A DNA stretch of 64,000 nucleotides from Streptomyces sp. CB02414 (GTDB taxonomy: Bacteria > Actinomycetota > Actinomycetes > Streptomycetales > Streptomycetaceae). Positions 39,999 through 49,375 of this stretch are shown here, one piece after another. The notes below the pieces were generated by a model. It was not told the DNA's origin. It was given only the letters and a program-made list of their open reading frames with translations, and ran no database searches. The DNA is taken from the NCBI RefSeq assembly GCF_001905385.1, contig NZ_LIPF01000011.1, forward strand, positions 1 through 64,000, given 5' to 3'. The position numbers were made by a program, and so were the translations under genes. Within the stretch, counting starts at the first letter, position 1; each line of letters begins with the position of its first letter.

Positions 39999-40529
39999 CT
40001 AGTGCCTGCGGAGCGGCAGCGGGGCGCCCATCACCGCGTACGGCTTGGGGGCGCTGGGGAAGAGGACCTGGCGGGCGAGGTCCTCGTAGCCGAGGGAGTG
40101 GTAGAGGCCGCGGGCGGGGCTGTCCCGGTCGATCGCGGAGAGGATCGAGCGGGGCTGGGCGGCGCCGTCGGTGATCGTGGTGATCAGGGTGCGGCCCAGG
40201 CCGCGGTTCTGGTGAGCCGGGTGGACGTGGAGTTCGGTGATGACGAAGGAGTCGTCGAGCCAGCTGTCGTTGCCCTGGGCGCGGAGGTAGGGCTCGACGA
40301 CGGTGGACCACCAGTGGGAGCGGTCGTTGGGCATGCCGTAGACGAAGCCGACCAGGGCGCCTCCGGTGGTGGCGCCGAGGGCCCGGGCACCGGGGTAGGT
40401 CAGGTGGCGCAGGACGATCTGGCGGCGGACGGCGACCTCGTCGGGGCCGAGGCCGAACGCGACGGCCTGGACGGCCAGGGCCTCGTCGACGTGGGCGGAG
40501 AGGTCCAGTGGGCCGATCACGACGTCCAT
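39999..40529 (-). CDS. GNAT-family acetyltransferase
   Basis: The 176-aa protein has the acetyl-CoA-binding motif A region FVITELHVHPAHQNRGLGRTLI (QNRGLG) and a late aromatic motif, ARGLYHSLGYEDL. The substrate cannot be told. It lies between the DUF4081-GNAT gene and proS on the same strand. Confidence 0.85.
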   Translation of the reverse strand: MDVVIGPLDLSAHVDEALAVQAVAFGLGPDEVAVRRQIVLRHLTYPGARALGATTGGALVGFVYGMPNDRSHWWSTVVEPYLRAQGNDSWLDDSFVITELHVHPAHQNRGLGRTLITTITDGAAQPRSILSAIDRDSPARGLYHSLGYEDLARQVLFPSAPKPYAVMGAPLPLRRH

Positions 40530-40589
40530 GTGCGGGAGCCTAGCGCTTCGCTGGTCGGGGCAGGGGGTGCGGGTTGCCGTCCGCGCGGG

Positions 40590-41438
40590 TCAGAAGAGCA
40601 CGCTCATGAAGGCGCCGACCTCCTGGAAGCCGACCCTCTGGTAGGTGCGCCGGGCCGCCGTGTTGAAGTCGTTGACGTAGAGGCTGACGACCGGGGCGAC
40701 GTCCGCGAGGGCGTAGCGCAGGACCGCCGCCATGCCGGGGGCCGCGAGGCCCGTGCCCCGGTACTCGGGGGCCACCCACACGCCCTGGATCTGGCAGGCG
40801 CGGTCGGTGGCGGCGCCGATCTCGGCCTTGAAGACGACCTTGCCGTCGGCGTCGAAGCGGGCGAAGGAGCGGCCGGAGCCGACGAGTTCGGCGACCCGGG
40901 CCTGGTAGAGCAGGCCGCCGTCGCCGGCCAGCGGGGAGATGCCGACCTCCTCGGTGAACATCGCCACGCAGGCCGGCATGATCCGCTCCATCTCGTCCTT
41001 GCGGACGCGGCGGACGTAGGGGTCGGGGGCGATGTCGGTGGGGAGGCGGTCGGTGACCATGAGGGGCTGGCGGGTGCGGACCTCGCGGGCGGGGCCCCAG
41101 CCCGGTTCGAGGAGTCGCCAGAGCTGGGCGGTGGTGTCGGCGGGGCCGACGATGGAGGAGCAGCGGCGGCCGGCCCGGCGGGCGCGGTCGGCGAAGGCGC
41201 GCACGGCGCGCGGGGTGGCGCAGATGGGGACGAGGTTGGCGCCCGCGTAGCACAGGGACGTCAGCATGCCGTGCTCGTACCAGCCCCACATCTCGCCGCC
41301 GAGGCGCCACGGGTCGAGGCCGGCGATCTGCACGCGGGCGGTCACGAAGGCGTTGGCGACCGGCTCGCGGTCGAGGACGGCGAGTGCGGCGTCCAGGTCG
41401 CTCGGTTCGAGCACGCGGGAGGTGGTCTGCGTCAACAC
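40590..41438 (-). CDS. GNAT acetyltransferase with N-terminal DUF4081-like domain
   Basis: The 282-aa protein, from the GTG at 41438, has an N-terminal half (LDREPVANAFVTARVQ..., LCYAGANLVPICATPRAVRAFADRAR) like the DUF4081 region. The C-terminal GNAT domain has VWVAPEYRGTGLAAPGM and NDFNTAARRTYQRVGFQEVG. An upstream start at 41489 is possible but is less protein-like. It is flanked by ispG and another GNAT gene. Similar genes neighbour ispG in other Streptomyces, from memory. The substrate is unknown. Confidence 0.82.
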   Translation of the reverse strand: MLTQTTSRVLEPSDLDAALAVLDREPVANAFVTARVQIAGLDPWRLGGEMWGWYEHGMLTSLCYAGANLVPICATPRAVRAFADRARRAGRRCSSIVGPADTTAQLWRLLEPGWGPAREVRTRQPLMVTDRLPTDIAPDPYVRRVRKDEMERIMPACVAMFTEEVGISPLAGDGGLLYQARVAELVGSGRSFARFDADGKVVFKAEIGAATDRACQIQGVWVAPEYRGTGLAAPGMAAVLRYALADVAPVVSLYVNDFNTAARRTYQRVGFQEVGAFMSVLF

Positions 41439-41538
41439 GTGCGGGGGCCTCACCCTGAGATCTGCTGGTCTCCGCACTGTACCTGCCATGAATATGCCGC
41501 GCCGCCCCCTGGGGCGACGCGGCGGGAGCGGCGGTGGC

Positions 41539-42696
41539 TCAGCCCGCGACGGAGACCGAGGGCTCGCCGGAGGTCACGCCGTCGGCCTCCATCTGCTCGG
41601 CGATCTTCATGGCCTCCTCGATGAGCGTCTCCACGATCTTGGACTCGGGGACGGTCTTGATGACCTCGCCCTTGACGAAGATCTGGCCCTTGCCGTTGCC
41701 GGAGGCGACGCCGAGGTCGGCCTCGCGGGCCTCGCCGGGGCCGTTGACCACGCAGCCCATGACGGCGACGCGCAGGGGGACGTCCATGCCGGTGAGGCCC
41801 GCGGTGACCTCTTCGGCGAGCTTGTAGACGTCGACCTGGGCGCGGCCGCAGGACGGGCAGGAGACGATCTCCAGGCCGCGCTGGCGCAGGTTCAGCGACT
41901 CCAGGATCTGGATGCCGACCTTGATCTCCTCGACCGGCGGGGCGGAGAGGGAGACGCGGATGGTGTCGCCGATGCCCTGGGAGAGCAGCGCGCCGAAGGC
42001 GACGGCCGACTTGATGGTGCCCTGGAAGGCGGGGCCGGCCTCGGTGACGCCGAGGTGGAGGGGGTAGTCGCACTGGGCGGCGAGCTGGCGGTAGGCCTCG
42101 ACCATGACGACCGGGTCGTTGTGCTTGACGGAGATCTTGATGTCGCGGAAGTCGTGCTCCTCGAAGAGCGAGGCTTCCCAGAGGGCGGACTCGGCGAGGG
42201 CCTCGGGGGTCGCCTTGCCGTACTTCTGGAGCAGGCGGCGGTCGAGGGAGCCGGCGTTCACACCGATGCGGATCGGCGTGCCGTGGTCCTTGGCCGCCTT
42301 GGCGATCTCCTTGACCTTGTCGTCGAACTGCTTGATGTTGCCCGGGTTCACGCGGACCGCCGCGCAGCCCGCCTCGATCGCGGCGAAGACGTACTTCGGC
42401 TGGAAGTGGATGTCGGCGATCACCGGGATCTGCGACTTCTTCGCGATCACCGGGAGGGCGTCGGCGTCGTCCTGGGTGGGGCAGGCCACGCGCACGATCT
42501 GGCAGCCGGACGCCGTCAGCTCGGCGATCTGCTGGAGGGTCGCGCCGATGTCGGACGTGCGGGTGGTGGTCATGGACTGCACGGACACGGGGGCGTCGCC
42601 GCCCACCGCCACGGTCCCGACCTGGATCTGCCGGCTCTTGCGGCGCTCCGCGAGCCTGGTCGGAACGTCCGGCATGCCGAGAGAAATCGCAGTCAT
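41539..42696 (-). CDS. ispG: 4-hydroxy-3-methylbut-2-en-1-yl diphosphate synthase (GcpE)
   Basis: IspG is the iron-sulfur enzyme that makes HMBPP in the MEP isoprenoid pathway. The 385-aa protein has the cluster ligands CPSC and GCVVNGPGEA near the C-terminus, and VQSMTTTRTSDIGATLQQI plus VRVNPGNI in the TIM barrel. The ATG at 42696 is the family start (MTAISLGMPDVP). dxr, two genes upstream, is in the same pathway, separated by the S2P protease gene. Confidence 0.95.
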   Translation of the reverse strand: MTAISLGMPDVPTRLAERRKSRQIQVGTVAVGGDAPVSVQSMTTTRTSDIGATLQQIAELTASGCQIVRVACPTQDDADALPVIAKKSQIPVIADIHFQPKYVFAAIEAGCAAVRVNPGNIKQFDDKVKEIAKAAKDHGTPIRIGVNAGSLDRRLLQKYGKATPEALAESALWEASLFEEHDFRDIKISVKHNDPVVMVEAYRQLAAQCDYPLHLGVTEAGPAFQGTIKSAVAFGALLSQGIGDTIRVSLSAPPVEEIKVGIQILESLNLRQRGLEIVSCPSCGRAQVDVYKLAEEVTAGLTGMDVPLRVAVMGCVVNGPGEAREADLGVASGNGKGQIFVKGEVIKTVPESKIVETLIEEAMKIAEQMEADGVTSGEPSVSVAG

Positions 42697-42843
42697 CTGC
42701 TGTGCAACCCCAAGTCGTGGATCAAGGTCCGGTCCCGTCAGCGGCGGGCTCCGGCATTCGAGATTACGGCACGGACATGAACGTCCGGCACACGGCGTAC
42801 GGGAGATGCACCCAATGGCGTCCATCTGCCGTACGACCGGCGT

Positions 42844-42908
42844 GAAGCCCGGTCCGGAGGGACATGCTCTCCGGATCGGGCTTCTCGTCGGACCATGTGA
42901 ATGGTCCG
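42844..42908 (-). terminator. Tandem hairpins after the S2P protease gene
   Basis: CGGACCAT (42889-42896) pairs with ATGGTCCG (42901-42908) around GTGA. A longer 16-bp stem, 42844-42859 with 42869-42884 (one mismatch), follows. Both lie between the protease stop at 42922 and the ispG start, in a 225-bp gap. Confidence 0.75.
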
Positions 42909-42921
42909 GTTCGCACGGATA

Positions 42922-44226
42922 TCAGCTGATCCGTACCGGATTGACGACATCTGCTACCAGGACGAGCAACGTGAAGCAGACGAAGATGCCCGCCACCACG
43001 TAGGCCACCGGCATCAGCTTCGCCACGTCGAACGGTCCCGGGTCCGGGCGGCGCAGCACCTTCGCCGCGTTGCGGCGCAGCGACTCCCACAGGGCGCCCG
43101 CGATGTGGCCGCCGTCGAGCGGCAGCAGCGGGAGCATGTTGAAGAGGAACAGGGAGAGGTTGAAGCCGGCCACCAGCATGACGAACATCGCGAGCTGCTG
43201 GGTGGGCGGGATGTCGAGGGTGGCGATCTCGCCGCCGACGCGGGCGGCGCCGACGACGCCCATCGGGGAGTCGGCCTCGCGGGGGCCGTCGCCGAAGGCC
43301 GCGTCCCACAGGGCGGGGATCTTGGAGGGCAGGGCGGCGAGGGAGTCGACGGCGTCGCCGATCCGGTCGCCCATCCAGGTCACGGACTGGCCGAAGTCCT
43401 GTTTCACCACGCCGGTGGCCGAGCTGAAGCCGAAGAAGCCGGCCGTGACGTACTCGCCTTCGACGATCCGGCCGTTGGAGTCCTTCTTCGCGACCTGGTT
43501 GGTGGCGATGGTCGCCTCGAGGGTGACCTGCTGACCGTCGCGTTCGACGACGACCGGCACCGTCTCGCCGGGGTGGGAGCGGATCAGGTTGGACAGCCGG
43601 TCCCATTCGTCGGTCCGTACGCCGTCGAAGGCGACGATCTTGTCGCCCGCGCGCAGCCCGGCCGCGGCGGCCGGGGAGGCCGGGTCGGACTTGGTGCAGT
43701 CGTCCCGGTTCTCGCTCTGCGAGATGACGCACTGGGAGACCGAGCTGACGGTGGTGGTCTGCTGGGAGATGCCGAAGCCCATCAGGACGGTGAGGAAGAG
43801 CACCACCGCGAGGATGAGGTTCATGAACGGCCCGGCGAACATGACGATGACGCGCTTCCACGGCTTGCGCGTGTAGAACAGACGCTTCTCGTCGCCCGGC
43901 TGCAGTTCCTCGAAGGCGGCCGAGCGGGCGTCCTCGATCATGCCGCGCCAGGGCGAGGTGGAGCGGGCCTCCATGCGGCCGTCGGCGCCGGGCGGGAACA
44001 TGCCGATCATGCGGATGTAGCCGCCGAACGGGATGGCCTTGACGCCGTACTCGGTCTCGCCCTTCTTCCGCGAGAAGATCGTCGGCCCGAAGCCGACCAT
44101 GTACTGCGGCACGCGGATGCCGAACATCTTGGCGGTGGACAGGTGCCCCAGCTCGTGCCAGGCGATGGAGAACAGCAGGCCGACCGCGAAGACGACTATG
44201 CCGAGGATGAACATCAGGGTCGTCAT
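42922..44226 (-). CDS. Site-2-type membrane zinc metalloprotease (RseP/RasP-like)
   Basis: The 434-aa membrane protein has HELGH at residues 24-28 in its first helix, a PDZ domain (about 165-250, with AAGLRAGDKIVAFDGVRTDEW), and the second metal motif NMLPLLPLDGGHI near residue 370. It cleaves substrates within the membrane, in other bacteria anti-sigma factors and signal peptides. The ATG overlaps the dxr stop (ATGA), so it is coupled to dxr, an arrangement common in actinobacteria. Confidence 0.93.
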   Translation of the reverse strand: MTTLMFILGIVVFAVGLLFSIAWHELGHLSTAKMFGIRVPQYMVGFGPTIFSRKKGETEYGVKAIPFGGYIRMIGMFPPGADGRMEARSTSPWRGMIEDARSAAFEELQPGDEKRLFYTRKPWKRVIVMFAGPFMNLILAVVLFLTVLMGFGISQQTTTVSSVSQCVISQSENRDDCTKSDPASPAAAAGLRAGDKIVAFDGVRTDEWDRLSNLIRSHPGETVPVVVERDGQQVTLEATIATNQVAKKDSNGRIVEGEYVTAGFFGFSSATGVVKQDFGQSVTWMGDRIGDAVDSLAALPSKIPALWDAAFGDGPREADSPMGVVGAARVGGEIATLDIPPTQQLAMFVMLVAGFNLSLFLFNMLPLLPLDGGHIAGALWESLRRNAAKVLRRPDPGPFDVAKLMPVAYVVAGIFVCFTLLVLVADVVNPVRIS

Positions 44227-45479
44227 GCACGGGCCTCCGCCGTCTGTGCCGCCAGTTGCCGGGCCCGGGTGCGTGCCCAGGTCTCCGCTTCGAGGACGTC
44301 CGGGACGGTGAGCGAGGTTCCCGCACGGGGGGTGCCGTGTTCCTCGACCACCCGCGTGACGGTCTCCATGATCCCGAGGAACGGCAGCGCGCCGTCGCGG
44401 AACGCCCCGACGCACTCCTCGTTGGCGGCATTGAACACCGCCGGGGCCGTGCCCGCGAGCTGCCCGACGTGCCGGGCCAGGTCGACGGAGGGGAAGGCCT
44501 CGTTGTCGAGCGGGAAGAACTCCCAGGTCGAGGCCTTGCTCCAGTCGAAGGCGGGGGCGGCGTCGGGGACGCGTTCGGGCCAGCCGAGGCCGACGGCGAT
44601 GGGCCCGCCCATGTCGGGGGGCGTGGCGTGGGCCATCGTCGATCCGTCCGTGTACTCGACCATCGAGTGGACATACGACTGCGGGTGCACGACCACCTCA
44701 ATGCGGTCGAAGGGAATGTCGTAGAGGAGGTGGGCCTCGATCACCTCCAGGCCCTTGTTGACGAGGGTGGCGGAGTTGATCGTGATCACCGGGCCCATGG
44801 CCCAGGTGGGGTGGGCGAGGGCGTCCTCTACGGTGACGCTCGCGAGCTGTTCCCTCGTACGCCCCCGGAAGGGCCCGCCGGAGGCGGTGACGACCAGCTT
44901 GCGGACGTCGGCGCGGGTGCCGGCGGCGAGCGCCTGGAAGAGGGCGGCGTGCTCGGAGTCGACCGGGATGATCTGTCCCGGCTTGGCGAGGGCCTTGACC
45001 AGCGGGCCGCCGACGATGAGCGATTCCTTGTTGGCGAGCGCGAGGGTGCGGCCCGCTTCCAGGGCGGCGAGGGTCGGGGCGAGTCCGATGGAGCCGGTGA
45101 TGCCGTTGAGGACGGTGTGGCAGTCGGAGGCGGCGACCTGGGTGGCCGCGTCCGGTCCCGCGAGGATCTCGGGGAGCGGCTCCCCACTGCCGTACTGCGC
45201 CCTGAGGGCTTCCCGCAGCGCCGGTACGACGTCCTCGCGGGCGACGGCGACGGTCCGCGCCTTCAGCCGGTACGCCTGCTCGGCGAGGAGGGCGACCCGG
45301 CCGCCGTTGGCGGACAGGGCGGTGACCCGGAAGCGGTCCGGGTTGCGCAGCACGAGGTCGATGGCCTGGGTCCCGATCGACCCGGTGGACCCGAGGATCA
45401 CCACGTCCTTCGGGCCGTCGCCCGCCACCGGGTCGTACACGAGGTGGGGGTCGGCGAGTGGGGCTGGACTGTCGCTCAT
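44223..45479 (-). CDS. dxr: 1-deoxy-D-xylulose 5-phosphate reductoisomerase
   Basis: Dxr makes MEP from DXP with NADPH, the first committed step of the MEP isoprenoid pathway. The 418-aa protein has the NADPH motif VVILGSTGSIGTQAIDLV (residues 26-43), ALANKESLIVGG, IPVDSEHAALFQ (metal-ligand Asp/Glu) and FNAANEECV. The ATG at 45479 follows a GGGGGA tract. It is the first gene of dxr-protease, and the promoter should be in the 520-bp gap upstream. Confidence 0.95.
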   Translation of the reverse strand: MSDSPAPLADPHLVYDPVAGDGPKDVVILGSTGSIGTQAIDLVLRNPDRFRVTALSANGGRVALLAEQAYRLKARTVAVAREDVVPALREALRAQYGSGEPLPEILAGPDAATQVAASDCHTVLNGITGSIGLAPTLAALEAGRTLALANKESLIVGGPLVKALAKPGQIIPVDSEHAALFQALAAGTRADVRKLVVTASGGPFRGRTREQLASVTVEDALAHPTWAMGPVITINSATLVNKGLEVIEAHLLYDIPFDRIEVVVHPQSYVHSMVEYTDGSTMAHATPPDMGGPIAVGLGWPERVPDAAPAFDWSKASTWEFFPLDNEAFPSVDLARHVGQLAGTAPAVFNAANEECVGAFRDGALPFLGIMETVTRVVEEHGTPRAGTSLTVPDVLEAETWARTRARQLAAQTAEARA

Positions 45480-46000
45480 TCCCCCATTGTGGCCGCAACG
45501 GCCCTCCGGGAGGACAGCGCGTCCCTCGGTCGGGTGTCGTGGGGTCCCGGGGGCGGGGTTCGGACCGTGTCCGGCGGCGTCGGCGGGGGTGTCGGGGCCG
45601 GGTTGGGGCGGGGCGAGGCTGGGTTGGGGCGAGGCCCGTGGCCGGGTCCGGACGGGACGATCGAGCCGGGGCGCGGGGGCGCCCGCGCGGCGGGGCGTGG
45701 CGAGCCGGGGACGGCGGACGGGCGCGTCCCGCCCCGCACACGGGGCGGGACGGAGGCCGGGCCCGACGACCAGAACGTCGCTCGCCGGGGCCGACGGGAG
45801 ACCAGACCAGCCGCCCCGGGCCGGCGGACCGGAGACCGGACCGCCGTCCGCCGATCGGGAGCGCGTCCCGGGGCCCGGCGACGCTGACCGGCCCCGCGAG
45901 CAGCGCGCCGGAGCGGGGCGGCCGGGAGGGGACGCGGTCAGACGTGGCGGACCCGGAGCCGCCCGCCCCGGGCGGGAAAGTTCCGGAGGAACGGGCGGGC
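45480..46000. other. 521-bp GC-rich gap with imperfect repeats
   Basis: GGGTTGGGGCG...CGAGGC recurs at 45600-45618 and 45621-45635. The rest is strongly GC-biased with no convincing coding frame, because candidate frames lack ribosome binding sites and have biased composition. It must carry the dxr promoter and the acyl-CoA dehydrogenase terminator, but I could not place either. Confidence 0.4.
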
Positions 46001-47956
46001 TCAGCCGATGGGCCGGCGGACGTTCTCCCTGGTGCTCGGGCCGGGCGCGGCGTCCGCGATCCACGGGCCGTCGCCCGACGGGTCGACGACTCCCTGTTCC
46101 AGCCACTCGTAGGCGCCGCCCAGCACTCCCTTGACGACCTTGCGGTCGAGGTCGTCGGTGTTGGTCCACAGGCGGCCGAAGAGTTCCTCGACGCGGATGC
46201 GGGACTGGTGGCAGAAGGCGTCGGCGAGCTGGTAGGCCTCGCGGCCGTGGTCGCCCTCGGCGCGCAGGTGCTCGGCGCGGACGCAGGCGGCGCTCATCGC
46301 GAAGAGTTCCGCGCCGATGTCGACGACGCGGCCCAGGAAGCCCTGCTTGGTCTCCATCCGGCCCTGCCAGCGGGACATGGCGTAGAAGGTGGAGCGGGCG
46401 AGCTTGCGGGCGGTGCGTTCGACGTAGCGCAGATGTCCGGAGAGGTCACGGTGGCCGGACGGGTGGAAGTCGGCGTAGGAGCGCGGGAGCTGTCCCGGTC
46501 CGGCGACGAGCTTGGGCAGCCACTTGGCGTAGAAGACGCCGGCCTGCGCGCCCGCCCTCGCCTTGTCGGTCAGGGTCTTGTCGGGGTCGATCAGGTCTCC
46601 GGCGACCGAGAGGTGGGCGTCGACGGCCTCGCGCGCGATCAGCAGGTGCATGATCTCGGTGGAGCCCTCGAAGATGCGGTTGATGCGCAGGTCGCGCAGG
46701 AGCTGCTCGGCGGGGACCGCGCGCTCGCCGCGGGCTTCGAGGGAGGCCGCGGTCTCGAAGCCCCGGCCGCCGCGGATCTGGACCAGTTCGTCGGCCATCA
46801 GGCAGGCCATCTCGGAGCCGTAGAGCTTGGCGAGGGCGGCCTCGATGCGGATGTCGTTACGGTCCTCGTCGGCCATCTGGGAGGACAGGTCGAGGACGGC
46901 TTCGAGGGCGAAGGTCGTCGCCGCGATGAAGGAGATCTTCGAGCCGACCGCCTCGTGCAGGGCGACCGGCCTGCCCCACTGCTCGCGCACCGCCGACCAC
47001 TCGCGGGCGATCTTCAGGCACCACTTGCCGGCGCCGACGCACATGGCGGGCAGGGAGAGGCGGCCGGTGTTGAGGGTGGTGAGGGCGATCTTGAGGCCGG
47101 CGCCCTCCGGGCCGATGCGGTTGGCGGCGGGCACCCGGACCCGGTGGAAGCGGGTGACGCCGTTCTCCAGGCCGCGCAGGCCCATGAACGCGTTGCGGTT
47201 CTCGACCGTGATGCCTTCGGAGGCGGCTTCCACGACGAAGGCGGTGATGCCGCCCTTGCCGCCCGTCCCGTCCTCGGACTTCGGGACGCGGGCCATGACG
47301 ACGAGCAGGTCGGCGACCACGCCGTTGGTGGTCCAGAGTTTCACGCCGTCGAGTACGTAGTCGTCGCCGTCCCGCACGGCGGTGGTCGCCAGCCGCGCCG
47401 GGTCGGAGCCGACGTCCGGCTCGGTGAGCAGGAAGGCGGAGATGTCGGTCCGGGCGCAGCGCGGCAGGAACGTGTCCTTCTGGTCCTGCGTGCCGAACAT
47501 CTTCAGCGGCTGCGGAACCCCGATCGACTGGTGCGCGGAGAGCAGCGCGCCGATCGCCGGGTTCGCGGATCCGACCAGGGCGAGGGCCTTGTTGTAGTAG
47601 ACCTGGGTCAGACCGAGACCGCCGTACTTGGTGTCGATCTTCATGCCGAGGGCGCCCAGCTCCTTCAGCCCGGTGATCACGTCGTCCGGGATGCGGGCGT
47701 CGCGCTCGATCACGGCCCCGTCGATCTTCGTCTCGCAGAAGTCGCGCAGCTTGGCGAGGAACTCCTCGCCGCGCTGGACGTCCTCGTCGGCGGGGAGCGG
47801 GTGGGGGTGGATGAGGTCGAGACGGAAGCGGCCGAGGAAGAGCTCCTTGGCGAAGCTCGGCTTGCGCCAGTCCTGTTCGCGGGCCGCCTCCGCGACCTGG
47901 CGGGCCTCGCGTTCGGTGACGGTGGGTCGGGAGGAGGGGGTGGTTGGTGCGGACAT
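46001..47956 (-). CDS. Acyl-CoA dehydrogenase, long form
   Basis: The 651-aa FAD enzyme contains the acyl-CoA dehydrogenase core: GALLSAHQSIGVPQPLKMFGTQDQK, AFLLTEPDVGSDPARLATTA and RINRIFEGSTEIMHLLIAREAVD. A C-terminal extension of about 170 residues resembles very-long-chain/ACAD9-type enzymes and is helical. I start at the ATG at 47956 (GAGGTGA upstream); an in-frame ATG at 47983 has no such site. It probably oxidises long or branched acyl-CoA; the substrate is not evident. It is divergent from the lacI-led locus. Confidence 0.92.
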   Translation of the reverse strand: MSAPTTPSSRPTVTEREARQVAEAAREQDWRKPSFAKELFLGRFRLDLIHPHPLPADEDVQRGEEFLAKLRDFCETKIDGAVIERDARIPDDVITGLKELGALGMKIDTKYGGLGLTQVYYNKALALVGSANPAIGALLSAHQSIGVPQPLKMFGTQDQKDTFLPRCARTDISAFLLTEPDVGSDPARLATTAVRDGDDYVLDGVKLWTTNGVVADLLVVMARVPKSEDGTGGKGGITAFVVEAASEGITVENRNAFMGLRGLENGVTRFHRVRVPAANRIGPEGAGLKIALTTLNTGRLSLPAMCVGAGKWCLKIAREWSAVREQWGRPVALHEAVGSKISFIAATTFALEAVLDLSSQMADEDRNDIRIEAALAKLYGSEMACLMADELVQIRGGRGFETAASLEARGERAVPAEQLLRDLRINRIFEGSTEIMHLLIAREAVDAHLSVAGDLIDPDKTLTDKARAGAQAGVFYAKWLPKLVAGPGQLPRSYADFHPSGHRDLSGHLRYVERTARKLARSTFYAMSRWQGRMETKQGFLGRVVDIGAELFAMSAACVRAEHLRAEGDHGREAYQLADAFCHQSRIRVEELFGRLWTNTDDLDRKVVKGVLGGAYEWLEQGVVDPSGDGPWIADAAPGPSTRENVRRPIG

Positions 47957-48155
47957 GAGGCTCACCTCGCCGCGAATCGGCATCGGGGGACCGTACGCCC
48001 TCGAAGATCGGCACGGTTCGTGGTGCGCGAACTTGCGGACGTACGTTACTAGTCGGTGCTACCCGATCGTATGTACCCGATCCCGGACGGGCCCACCACC
48101 CTTCGTGCGGCCGTTCGGCCGACACGCCCGGGGAAGGGGCAGTGGAAGAAAAGAC

Positions 48156-48173
48156 TGTCGAAGCGCTTCGACA
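48156..48173. promoter_or_regulatory. LacI-family operator 1, perfect 18-bp palindrome
   Basis: TGTCGAAGCGCTTCGACA is a perfect palindrome about 104 bp before the LacI ATG. The central CG step and the alternating half-sites are typical of LacI/GalR operators. The same core occurs at 48247, 63007 and 63116. Confidence 0.85.
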
Positions 48174-48246
48174 TCCTATGGACACCACTCCCCAGGAGGG
48201 TTACTGTCGATCCACCCTCACCCGCCGTTGTCCGCCCCGCGCGCTG

Positions 48247-48260
48247 TCGAAGCGCTTCAC
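48247..48260. promoter_or_regulatory. LacI-family operator 2, imperfect
   Basis: TCGAAGCGCTTCAC carries the perfect core GAAGCGCTTC (48249-48258) with one mismatch pair outside, ending 16 bp before the LacI start, where bound repressor would block transcription or translation of its own gene. Confidence 0.75.
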
Positions 48261-48276
48261 AAACTTGGAGAGCTGG

Positions 48277-49290
48277 ATGGTCACCCTCGCCGAGGTCGCC
48301 CAGCACGCCGGAGTCTCGGCGAGCACGGTGAGCTATGTCCTCAGCGGCAAGCGGTCCATCTCCACCACCACCCGTCAGCGGGTCGAGGAGAGCATCCGGA
48401 AGCTCGGCTACCACCCGAACGCCGGCGCCCGCGCCCTGGCCAGCAGCAGGTCGAACATCATCGCGCTGATGATCCCCCTGCGCACGGACATGTACGTGCC
48501 GGTGATGATGGAGATCGCCATCGCGGTCGCGACCACCGCGCGCACCCACGGATACGACATCCTGCTGCTCACCGGTGAGGAGGGCCCCGACGCGGTGCGC
48601 CGCGTCACCGGCAGCGGGCTCGCCGAGGCGATGATCCTGATGGACGTCGAACTCGACGACGAGCGGCTGCCCCTGCTACGGGGCACCGACCAGCCGTCCG
48701 TGCTGATCGGGCTCCCGGCCGACACCACCGGGCTGACCTGCGTCGACCTCGACTTCCGGGCGACCGGCGCGCTGTGCGTGGAGCACCTGGCGAAGCTGGG
48801 GCACCGCGACATCGCCGTCATCGGCGAGGCCCCCGCCGTCTACGAACGGCACACCGGCTTCGCCGAGCGCACGCTCGACGGGCTGCGCTCCCGGGCACGC
48901 GAGCTGGAGCTGCGGCTGCTGCACCGGCCCTGCGAGGGCGGGTACGACGCGATGGCCGCCACCCTGGCCCGCGTCTTCGACGAGCGGCCGGAGACGACCG
49001 GGTTCGTCGTGCAGAACGAGTCGGCGGTCGAGCCGCTGCTCGCCCTGCTGCGCCAGCAGGGCCGCGCGGTGCCGGAGGACGTGTCGGTGGTCGCGGTCTG
49101 CCCCGAGCAGGTCGCCACCCAGGCCTCGGTACGGCTCACCTCCGTCGCCCTGCCCGCGCAGGAGATGGGCCGGCACGCCGTGGAGCAGCTGATCGCCAAG
49201 CTCGACGGGCACGGCAGCGACGAGGTCGTGCTGCTCGCGCCGGAGCTGACGGTGCGGGCCAGCTCGGGGCCGGCGCCCGTCCGGTCGTAG
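48277..49290 (+). CDS. LacI-family transcriptional regulator of the xyloglucan locus
   Basis: The 337-aa protein has an N-terminal HTH, VTLAEVAQHAGVSASTVSYVLSG (residues 2-24), the hinge region and a periplasmic-binding-protein-like sensor domain that would bind a sugar inducer. ATG with GGAGAG 6 nt upstream. Four palindromes of the class this family binds lie upstream of this gene and in the region 62857-63164, so it probably represses itself, the GH31 unit, the transport/GH74 operon and GH3. The ligand is inferred to be a xyloglucan-derived oligosaccharide, not shown. GH31 follows after 85 bp. Confidence 0.9.
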   Translation: MVTLAEVAQHAGVSASTVSYVLSGKRSISTTTRQRVEESIRKLGYHPNAGARALASSRSNIIALMIPLRTDMYVPVMMEIAIAVATTARTHGYDILLLTGEEGPDAVRRVTGSGLAEAMILMDVELDDERLPLLRGTDQPSVLIGLPADTTGLTCVDLDFRATGALCVEHLAKLGHRDIAVIGEAPAVYERHTGFAERTLDGLRSRARELELRLLHRPCEGGYDAMAATLARVFDERPETTGFVVQNESAVEPLLALLRQQGRAVPEDVSVVAVCPEQVATQASVRLTSVALPAQEMGRHAVEQLIAKLDGHGSDEVVLLAPELTVRASSGPAPVRS

Positions 49291-49375
49291 CGTCTTCCTC
49301 CTTCTCACGCAGGGTCCCTTCCCACCCGCAGGTGGCCTCTTCTCACCCGCAGGAACTCCCCAAGGAGCGTGCCTC

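Larger units (their letters stand above)
47957..48276. promoter_or_regulatory. Divergent region, acyl-CoA dehydrogenase and LacI regulator
   Basis: The 320-bp gap holds two operator palindromes (48156-48173 and 48247-48260) near the LacI gene. The promoter of lacI is presumably between about 48100 and 48240, but no clear -35/-10 pair is visible. No gene is seen. Confidence 0.5.

Noticed and set aside
45476..45739. 87-aa minus-strand frame in the dxr upstream gap
   Set aside because: Proline/arginine-biased composition, no ribosome binding site; best read as non-coding GC-rich DNA.
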